Positions 1 through 6,287 of a stretch of DNA of 8,826 nucleotides are shown piece by piece. The notes under the pieces were generated by a model, which did not search any database, had not been told where the DNA came from, and saw nothing but the letters and a program-made list of their open reading frames with translations. Source of the DNA: JBNJEM01 sp051745935 (GTDB lineage Bacteria > Planctomycetota > Planctomycetia > Pirellulales > Pirellulaceae). The position numbers and the translations under genes were made by a program. The DNA lies in NCBI GenBank assembly GCA_051745935.1, contig JBNJEM010000317.1, positions 1-8,826 on the forward strand, written 5' to 3'. The first letter of the stretch is position 1. Each line of letters opens with the position of its first letter.

Positions 1-12
1 AGGGTTTTGCCG

Positions 13-137
13 GGTGCAAATGCCACGGGCTTGTCCCGTGGTCCGTTACGTTCCACGCTACCGACGGCCAGGAGTAGTGTTTCTGGCCAGTTTGTAGCGA
101 CGAACGTGAACCACCACGGGACAAGCCCGTGGCATCC
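13..137. repeat. 125-bp imperfect palindromic dispersed element, copy A
   Basis: Both ends carry the same hairpin in opposite orientation: ccacggg-cttgt-cccgtgg at 23-41 and its exact reverse complement at 114-132. Inside these are imperfectly complementary arms (cgttacgttccacgctac on the left, gtagcgacgaacgtgaac on the right) and a central ggccag (66-71) / ctggcc (83-88) hairpin. The whole stretch could therefore fold into one long branched hairpin. Its left arm, starting ggtgcaaatgcc, reappears in reverse complement at about 6865-6916, and its right arm reappears at 5456-5500 and 6791-6835. This is a dispersed family in non-coding DNA, similar in style to MITEs or REP/BIME elements. No transposase is present, so mobility is inference. 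Confidence 0.8.
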
Positions 138-207
138 ATGCGGGCCATGCGTGTCCAAGCCGTGTAGCGGCACCCGTAAACGGCTACCCGCTGGATATGG
201 TCGCAAA

Positions 208-231
208 GCGGCGGCGGCGGCGGCGGCGGCG
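208..231. repeat. GCG trinucleotide run (8 copies)
   Basis: Eight consecutive GCG triplets form a simple-sequence tract. It creates poly-Ala or poly-Arg runs in spurious frames on both strands. It is in non-coding DNA and is probably slippage-prone; no function is suggested. Confidence 0.9.
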
Positions 232-264
232 TGTTCTTGCCGTTCCCCTCCGCCATGGTCTAAC

Positions 265-279
265 GCGGGCTTCGCCCGC
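265..279. repeat. Short perfect hairpin gcgggc-ttc-gcccgc
   Basis: A six-base perfect stem with a three-base loop lies between the GCG run and the TCGGAGG microrepeats. There is no T-run on either side, so it is not a convincing rho-independent terminator. It is probably one more short palindrome of the kind scattered through this intergenic region. Confidence 0.5.
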
Positions 280-286
280 ACCCCAA

Positions 287-330
287 GAGGTCGGAGGTTG
301 GGGGGGCAGAGGTCGGAAGTCGGAGGTCGG
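287..330. repeat. TCGGAGGT / TCGGAAGT microrepeat cluster
   Basis: The motif gaggtcggaggt (287-298) recurs as gaggtcggaagtcggaggtcgg (309-330 region), a degenerate 7-8 bp direct repeat. On the minus strand it reads as a Pro-Thr-Ser-Asp-Phe-Arg-type low-complexity tail fused to the four-helix-bundle remnant. From memory, such tails often follow this protein family in related genomes. No independent function is apparent. Confidence 0.6.
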
Positions 331-447
331 AAACTTCTCCGGCGACTGGATCACCGTCCCCAGCATGCGACCGATCCGGGCGCACTCCGCAGTCATTTCG
401 TCATGTTCAGCGTTCGTGATGGAGCCGCGGTCGCGAGCTCGAGACAA

Positions 448-1116
448 TTAGTGTTCTGATCAGCATCCAAAAGCCGAAAACACAAAGGTCCACTGTTCTT
501 GTCCGAGGTCCTAGCGAGCGGTACCCGTGCCAGCCTTTGTCCGGAAGACCATGGTGAGGGGCCGGCGTGCTAAGAGTCGCTCCAAGAACCGTCCGGTGAG
601 AGAGGGGGGCAGGGATATTTCGCTCCGAAGACCCCGCGAAATGAGCCAGTCCCCGACGGTTTTTGGATGGGCTCGAAGTGTCCCGGAACATAGGCAAGCT
701 AGGTTCAGTGGGGTTTTCGGCGTTCGTGACGGTTCTTGGGTTCACAATTCGGCCACCACCGACGTGCTCTCTTGGGTCCTTGGTTCAACGCGGGCGGGAT
801 GCGGGACACAACAAAACGCGTTGCACGGACTTCGGCGGGGCATCCCCCCAGCGATGAACTGCAAGTCAGTCTTTGCCGACAACACGCGCACCGTGGGTTT
901 CGGGGGCTCGCGCATTTTTGGGCTGCTTGAAGGCCTTGCGAATCCGTGGAATCGCCATTTTTCCATCGACTCGATTTGGCTGGACTACCCGGCCGGGAGT
1001 TTTGTGTAACTCGAATGGGTGGAGCAAGATATCAGGCCGGCAGCGTGAGTGCTGGGGCGCATCGCCTCGGCGGCGCGGGCAATGGTCGGGCGGGTCGCGG
1101 CTGGCTGATGAGGTAC
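448..1116. other. Long intergenic stretch, no supported gene
   Basis: About 670 bases separate the four-helix-bundle remnant from the ribosome binding site of the aminotransferase. Open frames exist on both strands (for example 527-1009 plus and 407-745 minus). Their products are rich in Arg/Pro/Ser, match no family I recognise, and overlap each other, as expected of GC-rich non-coding DNA. No tRNA, rRNA or clear promoter was seen. Decayed genes may be present but cannot be named. Confidence 0.5.
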
Positions 1117-1124
1117 AAGGAGGT
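1117..1124 (+). promoter_or_regulatory. Strong Shine-Dalgarno deciding the aminotransferase start
   Basis: The sequence aaggaggt lies 4 nt before the ATG at 1129. It is the best ribosome binding site in the window and the reason for choosing 1129 over the upstream in-frame ATGs at 946, 1015 and 1108. It also argues against starting at the ATG at 1513, where the conserved family homology begins. Confidence 0.65.
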
Positions 1125-1128
1125 ACGA

Positions 1129-2607
1129 ATGTCGGATCCGCCACTGTTTTTCGCGCAAACATCCGACTTTCAGTTGAGTCCACGGTTGCAGGGTTTGGGC
1201 GAACCGGTTTCAGGCTATGGGGGCGACGTCTTAGTCGACGGATCGGAGGGCACGGCGGACCACTTGTCGGCCCTGGGCGGCTCACGGGCCGTGACGTTTG
1301 CCGCGATGTCCGGGGGGGGCTCGGATCCATCTGCCGGGACTGACCACGGTTCGTCGCGTGGGGCGCGGCATGGCGGGAGGCCTTGTTCGCGGCCGGTCGC
1401 GCTGGCAAACACGTCCGCGAACCCGGCAGCGTGGCCAGGCGGCGAGGATCTGGGGGCGGGCGAAGAAGAGGCCCGTGCAGCTTCCCGTCGCATTCCGGTT
1501 TTGGTTCCGGACATGCCGCCGGCGGAGATGGTGTTGCCCTATCTGCGACGCATGGACGAGACGGGTTGGTATACCAATTTCGGGCCTCTTGTGGGCGAAT
1601 TGGAGGAGCGACTGGCCAACCGGCTGAGCGGCTCGGAACGGGACCTTGCGATCCGGGTGGCCACGACCAGTTCCGGGACCATGGCGATCGAGTTAGCAAT
1701 GGCGGCTTTGGTCCCGCGGCCCGGTACGCGGATCATGATTCCGGGATTCAATTTTCCCGCGGCGGCGACAGCCGCTCTCCGGCTCGGCCATGAACCGGTC
1801 CTCTGTGACGTCGACGCGGCGGCGTGGATATTGACCCCGGAGATTGCACGGGCTGTATGCCGGCGGTTCGAGGTCGGGCTGGTGGTCCCGGTGGCGACGT
1901 TTGGCAGGCCTCTGGACGTGGAGGCTTGGGACGCGTTCACGAACGAGACGGGGATTCCGGTGCTGATCGACGCGGCGGCTGCGTTTGATGGACAGCGGGT
2001 CGGACGCACGACCACGGTTGTCTTCAGCTTTCATGCGACCAAGCCCTTCGGCATTGGCGAGGGCGGCCTGGTCGCGACGACGAGTGGACGGATTGCACGC
2101 CGCGCGCGACGGCTGTCCAACTTTGGGTTCGTGGACGGGGTGGTGCGGGAGGCGGGCGGCGGCAACGGCAAGTTAAGCGAATATCACGCGGCGGTCGGGT
2201 TGGCTCAACTGGAAAGATGGGACGGGATCAAGCGGCGCCGACGGGCGCTGGCCCGGCAGTACGCTTATGAGCTGGCGCTCAATGGCAACCGGGTCTGTGT
2301 TCAACAAGGTTGGGGAAGTTTCGGCCCGGCCAACCTCACCGTGGCGTTGGGGGAGGCGGCGATGACCCATGGTATCGCCGACAAGCTCGAGGCCGCCGGT
2401 ATCGAGACGCGCCGCTGGTATTGTCCTTCACTGACGCGGCATCCGGTCTTCCGGCAGTTGCCGCGCGCCGCCACGGACGGGGATGCACTCGATGTGTGCG
2501 AGTCTTTGTGCCAGTGTACGTTGGGCTTGCCATTCCATGGTTGCATGACCGCGGAAGACGTGACCACCGTGTGCCGCCACTTAAGTACTTTGATTCAAGA
2601 GCCCTGA
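1129..2607 (+). CDS. DegT/DnrJ/EryC1/StrS-family PLP aminotransferase with N-terminal extension
   Basis: This is a 492-residue sugar-nucleotide aminotransferase of the DegT/DnrJ/EryC1/StrS family. Such enzymes typically transfer an amino group from glutamate to a keto-sugar nucleotide during surface polysaccharide or glycan synthesis. The recognisable core starts near residue 122 (IPVLVPDMPPAE, then WYTNFGP) and runs to the end. The TSSGTMA loop at about 180-186 is expected to bind the cofactor phosphate. D281 in VLIDAA should contact the pyridine nitrogen, and K305 in SFHATKPFGIGEGG is the expected Schiff-base lysine. LSNFGF (about 329-334) and KLSEYHAAVGLAQLE (about 348-362) are also typical. 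The core alone, about 370 residues, is normal family length. Residues 1-121 are Gly/Ser/Ala-rich and match nothing I know. The start rests on the aaggaggt site just upstream; a shorter protein starting nearer 1495-1513 is the alternative. It lies 205 bp before the glycosyltransferase on the same strand, which suggests a shared glycan role. The exact substrate cannot be read from sequence. Confidence 0.88.
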   Translation: MSDPPLFFAQTSDFQLSPRLQGLGEPVSGYGGDVLVDGSEGTADHLSALGGSRAVTFAAMSGGGSDPSAGTDHGSSRGARHGGRPCSRPVALANTSANPAAWPGGEDLGAGEEEARAASRRIPVLVPDMPPAEMVLPYLRRMDETGWYTNFGPLVGELEERLANRLSGSERDLAIRVATTSSGTMAIELAMAALVPRPGTRIMIPGFNFPAAATAALRLGHEPVLCDVDAAAWILTPEIARAVCRRFEVGLVVPVATFGRPLDVEAWDAFTNETGIPVLIDAAAAFDGQRVGRTTTVVFSFHATKPFGIGEGGLVATTSGRIARRARRLSNFGFVDGVVREAGGGNGKLSEYHAAVGLAQLERWDGIKRRRRALARQYAYELALNGNRVCVQQGWGSFGPANLTVALGEAAMTHGIADKLEAAGIETRRWYCPSLTRHPVFRQLPRAATDGDALDVCESLCQCTLGLPFHGCMTAEDVTTVCRHLSTLIQEP

Positions 2608-2812
2608 TTCGACAGCCCCACTTTTGGCTGGACCGATGAACGCAAGGCGTTGCGGTAGGAAGAACTTCGCCCACCGGCCCCGTGCCAGTGGTCAGACGGT
2701 TTGAAAACCAACCCAATCGTCGAGTGGCGCTGGGTTCCCGCCATTCAAGGAGTCTTGGAAGCGTCCCCCAGGTTTGGTTACCCGATGTTAGTTGAATCTC
2801 GAGAACAAACCA
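2608..2812. other. Intergenic region between aminotransferase and glycosyltransferase
   Basis: This is a 205-bp spacer. A weak cagcc/ggctg stem at 2613-2630 with an eight-base loop lacks a following T-run, so it is not called as a terminator. No clear promoter or strong Shine-Dalgarno precedes the ATG at 2813. Whether the two flanking genes share a transcript cannot be decided from this sequence. Confidence 0.4.
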
Positions 2813-4711
2813 ATGAGTAACCCGGAAAAATTCTCCCTACCTCGCTTTGAGAAACGAGTGTACGAGCATGATTTGCCAGGAGCCGTGGACGAACTAAAAC
2901 GCATGCTTTTGGACTCCGTGTTGAGCGGCAAAGGCCATGCGGACGTGACGCCCGAGCAGGCGGCCGGGGCAGTCGTGTGTCCCGACCTGGTGCGCATGGC
3001 AGCTGCTTTGTCAGCCCTGATGGCGGACCGCAAACTAACATTCGATTTAGATACCTTTCGGGCACTGGTCATCTCGCATCGGTACATCGCCAGCCTGTTC
3101 GTGGCGGCTGGCATGGGCAATGCGGATCACCTGATCGCGCTGCTGCTCAACCCGCCCATGGAATCCGAGGCTCGCCCCAAAGTCACGGGCAGCAATCTCG
3201 CCAAATTGGGCTTGCTATACTGCGGAGATTCGAACGCGGAGCTTTCCTTCGAGCAACTTTGGAACGCGCATCCCCAGATTGCCATGGACACCTTTCTCGG
3301 CATTCTATCGCATCCGGTGCAAATGACCGAACAGGCTGAAGCCAGGCGGGAACAACTTTTGACTTGGCTGCCGGAACGTCTACGAAACATGAAATTCCAG
3401 CCACACCACATGAATCTTCTGGATCATGTATCGATGTTCATCAGCTACGCGTCCGAAAAGCGTAAACACGACCTGAAAGCACCCCTGAACCGAATCCTGG
3501 TGGAGTCATTGGAAGAGCAGGGCGTGCGACAATTAAAGCCTCCCGCCAAGCGGAAGCTCAAAGAACGGCCCGTGATGCTGGTGCTTTTGGAGCGGTTTGG
3601 CTTCCGCCACGCGATGTACCGCTGCTATGCTCCCGTGCTGCGGGCCCTCCGGGAAGAATTCGAGCTGGTGGGGATGGGATTCAAGAAGGAAATGGACGAG
3701 ATTTGCCGTAACCTGTTCGATAGGGTGCTGACCTTTTCGTATCCCGTTGAAGTTCCTGAACTGGTTGATCGGATCAAGAAAGTCAAGCCCGATATCAACT
3801 ATTTTCCCAGCGTCGGCATGCGTCAGGTGATTATCGCACTGGCCGCCCTGCGGCTCGCCCCGATCCAATTCATGACCCTTGGCCACCCCGCAACCACCCG
3901 CTCACCGAACATCGACTACTTCATAACAGAAGAAGGCTTTATGGGGGATCCCGAGTGCTTTAGTGAAACGGCTGTTCTGCTTCCAGACTGTTCCGTGCCT
4001 TTTGAAATGCGGCGTGACGCGGTTCCCGTTGAGCCAAAGGAACGCGGTGACGGCCACGTGGTGCGCGTTGCCGTGCCAGCCAAAATGATGAAGCTCAACG
4101 TGCGTTTCCTGAAGGTTTGTAGAAGAATCCAGGAACGTTCCAGCAAACCCGTGGAATTCCACTTCTTCCCGGGGGCGGTGGGCGCGTTCCACGCGCACGT
4201 CGTGTCCGCCATTCGACGCGTGATGCCGCGAGCGCGCGTGTATCCCATTACCGGCTATAATCCATACATACGCAATCTGAATGAATGTGATATTCAGTTA
4301 AGTGCTTTTCCCTTCGGTAATACCAACGGCATCGTCGACGGTGCTCGTCAGGGACTACCGATTGTTTGCATGGATGGCCCCGAAGTGCATTCTCGCATCG
4401 ACGCCGAATTGTTGCGCCGTCTCGGGTTGCCGCGGTGGCTGGCGGCCAACAATGAACGTGAATACGAGGATATCGTCTTGCGACTCATCCATAATGCCGA
4501 AGAGCGTATCGCCCTCGGCAAGTCCCTCTTGGAACAGGACTTGGATGGGATGTTTTTCGACGGCGATGCCAGTGAATTCGCGAAAACAGTGCGCTGGATA
4601 TACGAACATCACGAAACCATTCAAGCCGATGGCCGTCCAGTGTGGAGCGTCGCCGACCGGCGGAGCATGTTGGAGTCTCAAGCGTCCACGCTGATCGGAG
4701 CGGATGGGTAG
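2813..4711 (+). CDS. HMW1C-like N-glycosyltransferase (GT41 family)
   Basis: This 632-residue protein matches HMW1C and the Actinobacillus NGT, both about 620 residues, along most of its length. Those enzymes act in the cytoplasm and move glucose or galactose from UDP-sugar onto asparagine in N-X-S/T sequons, without a lipid carrier. Visible landmarks, in order, are: an all-helical N-terminal region (about 1-240); VMLVLLERFGFRHAMYR (about 254-270), corresponding to the first Rossmann strand, with H266 in the conserved HxxYR position; GHPATT (357-362); CFSET (382-386); MMKLN with K427, which I align with catalytic-site K441 of the Actinobacillus enzyme; FPFGNTNGIVD (499-509), with D509 expected to contact the nucleotide sugar; and EVHSRID (524-530) followed by LRRLGLPRWLA. 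All key motifs are intact. An in-frame TTG at 2792 is an alternative start, but the ATG fits better. Neither start has a strong ribosome binding site. The upstream sugar aminotransferase suggests a glycan-modification locus. Donor sugar and acceptor are unknown, and no sequon-rich adhesin is encoded here. Confidence 0.9.
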   Translation: MSNPEKFSLPRFEKRVYEHDLPGAVDELKRMLLDSVLSGKGHADVTPEQAAGAVVCPDLVRMAAALSALMADRKLTFDLDTFRALVISHRYIASLFVAAGMGNADHLIALLLNPPMESEARPKVTGSNLAKLGLLYCGDSNAELSFEQLWNAHPQIAMDTFLGILSHPVQMTEQAEARREQLLTWLPERLRNMKFQPHHMNLLDHVSMFISYASEKRKHDLKAPLNRILVESLEEQGVRQLKPPAKRKLKERPVMLVLLERFGFRHAMYRCYAPVLRALREEFELVGMGFKKEMDEICRNLFDRVLTFSYPVEVPELVDRIKKVKPDINYFPSVGMRQVIIALAALRLAPIQFMTLGHPATTRSPNIDYFITEEGFMGDPECFSETAVLLPDCSVPFEMRRDAVPVEPKERGDGHVVRVAVPAKMMKLNVRFLKVCRRIQERSSKPVEFHFFPGAVGAFHAHVVSAIRRVMPRARVYPITGYNPYIRNLNECDIQLSAFPFGNTNGIVDGARQGLPIVCMDGPEVHSRIDAELLRRLGLPRWLAANNEREYEDIVLRLIHNAEERIALGKSLLEQDLDGMFFDGDASEFAKTVRWIYEHHETIQADGRPVWSVADRRSMLESQASTLIGADG

Positions 4712-4907
4712 ACCCCGTAATTGCGAATGTTTGTGAAGTGTTTGTGATTTCGATAGGAAAATATCGAATATCGAGCAAGGAATTTCGAATGATGAAGTTA
4801 GGCGGAACACTGATCAACACGGGTGAACCATGATGTCTCTCAAGCCTGTGTCCTCCGTGGTTGAAGCAGATCCCGCCGTTGCATACCACACGGGCCGAAG
4901 CGTCCGT
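4712..4907. repeat. Intergenic spacer with tcgaat/atatcg microrepeats
   Basis: The stretch around 4750-4795 repeats short tcgata, atatcgaatatcgag and tttcgaat motifs. These are low-complexity intergenic text typical of this genome style; the minus-strand reading FIIRNSLLDIRYF is a translation artefact. Around 4840-4865 there is a cctgtgtcctccgtggttga string, another intergenic phrase. No terminator with a stem and T-run was found after the glycosyltransferase, and no gene is supported. Confidence 0.4.
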
Positions 4908-5096
4908 TCAACGTTGCCCCCTCGAAGAGCGTGTGACGCCATGAAATGCGACACTCGGGAGAATTGCATTCTCTGATTTATGCAATGCTGGGGTCGACTC
5001 TGGAACGGCCACGAAGCAGGCATGAGCCATCGAGCTATCACCGGCAAGGGCAAAGTTGCTCAATACCACAGTGTCGCAAACAAGCTGCCTAGGCAT
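4908..5096 (-). pseudogene. Truncated PIN-domain toxin remnant
   Basis: This 62-codon frame starts at an ATG that overlaps the antitoxin stop by 8 nt (atgcctag on the minus strand), the usual translational coupling of a toxin-antitoxin pair. Its first 19 residues (MPRQLVCDTVVLSNFALAG) are a convincing PIN-domain start: a hydrophobic beta strand followed by the first catalytic-position aspartate, D8. After about residue 19 the sequence no longer resembles a PIN domain. The other acidic residues and the roughly 100 remaining residues expected of a PIN ribonuclease are absent. Minus-strand sequence down to 4712 does not restore them. The toxin is therefore almost certainly inactive. The break near 5037-5040 may be a deletion or insertion boundary. 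Confidence 0.65.
4959..4973. repeat. Perfect inverted repeat gagaat-tgc-attctc
   Basis: A six-base stem with a three-base loop lies inside the sequence that replaces the missing part of the PIN toxin. No T-run flanks it. It may be part of the foreign or rearranged segment rather than a terminator. Confidence 0.45.
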
Positions 5097-5403
5097 TGGC
5101 CGTGTCCTGCTCGCCATGGACGTTGTTCTGGGCGCACCCGTGATCACTTAACCAACGGCGCAGTTGCAGCACGTTCATCCCCATCACCTTGGCCAATTTG
5201 CCGATGCTGATAAAGCCGCCTTGATAGGCCGCCAAAGCTTGACGTTGCTGAAGCGGCAGGTCGGCGAGCGTGGCTTGATAACAGGCTGACAAGGCTTCCC
5301 TGACAAGCTGTCCTTTACTGGTACTTCGCTTCATCGCGAGCTTCTTCAGGCAGGCATCCGTCTCTGGATCCAGCTTCACATGCAGTGTCGAGCTATTGGA
5401 CAT
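5089..5403 (-). CDS. RHH-type antitoxin with UPF0175-like C-terminal HTH
   Basis: This 104-residue protein has two parts. Residues about 5-43 (STLHVKLDPETDACLKKLA, then TSKGQLVREALSACYQ) look like a ribbon-helix-helix DNA-binding domain: a beta strand followed by two helices. Residues about 52-89 (QQRQALAAYQGGFISIGKLA, then KVMGMNVLQLRRWLSDHG) resemble the short helix-turn-helix of UPF0175-type antitoxins. The tail QNNVHGEQDTANA is the kind of segment that would wrap the toxin. The ATG at 5403 was chosen because the RHH strand follows directly; an upstream extension to 5484 reads as unrelated sequence. It overlaps the PIN remnant by 8 nt, consistent with an antitoxin-first operon. Autorepression is expected of the family. 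Without its toxin it may persist as an orphan repressor or as an anti-addiction factor against a related toxin elsewhere. Confidence 0.75.
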   Translation of the reverse strand: MSNSSTLHVKLDPETDACLKKLAMKRSTSKGQLVREALSACYQATLADLPLQQRQALAAYQGGFISIGKLAKVMGMNVLQLRRWLSDHGCAQNNVHGEQDTANA

Positions 5404-5440
5404 TGGTTTGTACCTAAAATTGTTGATTTGTATACTCCAG
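5404..5440 (-). promoter_or_regulatory. Probable antitoxin promoter/operator region
   Basis: The A/T-rich leader directly upstream of the antitoxin contains, on the minus strand, agtatacaaatc and ggtacaaacc, two related gtA-taC/gtacAAA half-sites about 20 bp apart. These could be RHH operator half-sites, and tataca could serve as a -10 box. No matching -35 at proper spacing was found, so this is an inference from position and composition. Confidence 0.3.
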
Positions 5441-5455
5441 CATTGCAAAAAAGTG

Positions 5456-5500
5456 TGATGCCACGTGGCTTGGCCCGTGGTCATTCACGTTCTTTGCTAC
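5456..5500. repeat. Palindromic dispersed element, partial copy B
   Basis: The stretch beginning gatgccacgtggcttggccc, continuing through cgtggtcattcacg and ending tttgctac, aligns base for base with the right arm of the 13-137 element read in reverse complement, with a handful of substitutions. The hairpin stem is slightly damaged (cacgtgg/cccgtgg). A matching opposite arm is not clear, although gctgcacc at 5544-5551 resembles the ttgcacc end of full copies. This is probably a degenerate or half copy, sitting just upstream of the antitoxin. Confidence 0.65.
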
Positions 5501-5850
5501 GTAACACAACCGCGCCACTACATCTCACGTTCCGTTACGTCTAGCTGCACCTTCTCGATAGACGGAAACCCCTTTGTTTTTTGACGGAAATCAAAATGAA
5601 CGTGGAAAAATATGCAATCATAGGGTATACAAGAGGCGCTATTGGTTTTTAAGGACGATCGCTTCGCCGTTTCCAATGAGTCGGATATTCGGTCTCGGTG
5701 GGGCTCCATTGCCGACCGAGCGGTAGCTCGCATGTGGTTGGCGGCCCTGCCGCCTCAGGGCATCCGTGGTCCATTACTCAATTGAGCGGACCAGGTGAAT
5801 GGCTATCGTACTGGAAAGGAGTAGAGGTTACAGTATATACGTGGCGTGGA
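5501..5850. other. Intergenic stretch upstream of the ybjQ pair
   Basis: About 350 bases lie between the partial palindromic element and the ybjQ leader. A minus-strand 71-codon frame (5518-5733) matches no family I recognise and is not called. The stretch is less GC-rich around 5570-5650. A cagtatatacgtgg string at about 5831-5844 could hold a -10-like sequence for the downstream operon, without a convincing -35. Nothing else is seen. Confidence 0.4.
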
Positions 5851-5924
5851 CGAGTTTGTCCGCCGTGAGTCCGACCAACGGGAGGACGGCTTGCGTCGGG
5901 CAGCTTTCCAGTCGGACAAATTCG
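5851..5924. repeat. Inverted repeat in the ybjQ leader
   Basis: The arm cgagtttgtccg (5851-5862) pairs with cggacaaattcg (5913-5924), 11 of 12 bases, around a 50-base loop that itself contains gtccgac/gtcggac complementarity. If transcription starts near 5840, this would form a structured 5' leader ending about 40 nt before the first ybjQ start. A regulatory role is speculative; a relic palindrome is equally likely. Confidence 0.35.
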
Positions 5925-5962
5925 ACCGCCTGAAATATCACGTGATAAATGGGGGATGGACT

Positions 5963-6277
5963 ATGGAAATCAGCAATGTGGAAACGATCCCGGGCAAGGA
6001 GATCGTTGAGCTCCTGGGACTGGTCCAGGGGAGTACCGTTCGCGCGAAACACATGGGACGGGACATCATGGCGGGGCTCAAGAACATGGTGGGCGGCGAG
6101 CTGCGGGGTTACACTGAACTGCTCAACGACGCCCGCAACCAGTCGCTGCAGCGGATGCTGGAAGAAGCGGAAAAGCTGGGGGCCAACGCCGTGGTCAACG
6201 TACGGTTCACCACCTCCACCATTTCCCAGGGCGCGGCCGAGTTGTTTGCCTACGGCACGGCGGTCAGGGTGCAATAG
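5963..6277 (+). CDS. YbjQ/UPF0145 family protein (soluble)
   Basis: This 104-residue protein corresponds to a complete YbjQ/UPF0145 (DUF74) domain with no extension, the usual family length. Characteristic segments are VETIPGKEIVELLGLVQGST (about 5-24), VRAKHMGRDIMAG (about 25-37), VGGELRGYTELLNDAR (about 43-58), EEAEKLGANAVVNVRF (about 70-85) and the terminal AYGTAVRV. The family is often annotated as a putative heavy-metal-binding domain, but its biochemical role is not established. The start at ATG 5963, preceded by a gggggatgg Shine-Dalgarno-like stretch, matches where the family begins; the longer in-frame start at 5846 would add unconserved residues. The next gene begins 10 nt after its stop and encodes a membrane-anchored relative, so the two are probably co-transcribed and may assemble together. 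Confidence 0.9.
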   Translation: MEISNVETIPGKEIVELLGLVQGSTVRAKHMGRDIMAGLKNMVGGELRGYTELLNDARNQSLQRMLEEAEKLGANAVVNVRFTTSTISQGAAELFAYGTAVRVQ

Positions 6278-6287
6278 GAGCGTCACG

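Larger units (their letters stand above)
184..447 (-). pseudogene. Remnant of a four-helix-bundle (23S rRNA IVP-like) protein
   Basis: The minus-strand frame opens with a TTG immediately after an in-frame stop. It encodes about 38 residues (RGSITNAEHDEMTAECARIG, then RMLGTVIQSPEKF) that resemble the last helix of four-helix-bundle proteins of the 23S rRNA intervening-sequence family. These are normally near 120 residues long, so the first two thirds are missing. I could not find them in any upstream minus-strand frame. The frame then runs into the TCGGAGG microrepeats and the GCG tract, giving Pro/Arg-rich low-complexity sequence with no family character. The likely reading is a degraded 3' fragment. 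The family match is from pattern memory, so confidence is moderate. Confidence 0.4.

Noticed and set aside
197..451. Coding sequence across the GCG run
   Set aside because: Its Arg/Ala homopolymer products arise from a triplet repeat in several frames at once, which indicates simple-sequence DNA rather than a gene.
527..1009. 160-codon plus-strand open frame upstream of the aminotransferase
   Set aside because: There is no recognisable domain, the composition is irregular and the frame overlaps others. It was not distinguishable from non-coding GC-rich sequence.
866..1699. 277-codon minus-strand open frame
   Set aside because: It is Pro/Arg/Ser-rich, matches no family, and lies partly antisense to the aminotransferase. 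It is a GC-rich shadow frame.
2613..2630. Rho-independent terminator after the aminotransferase
   Set aside because: The stem is only five base pairs and is not followed by a T-run.
5518..5733. 71-codon minus-strand frame between the antitoxin and ybjQ
   Set aside because: It shows no family resemblance and lies next to a palindromic repeat; its end overlaps the repeat-rich region.
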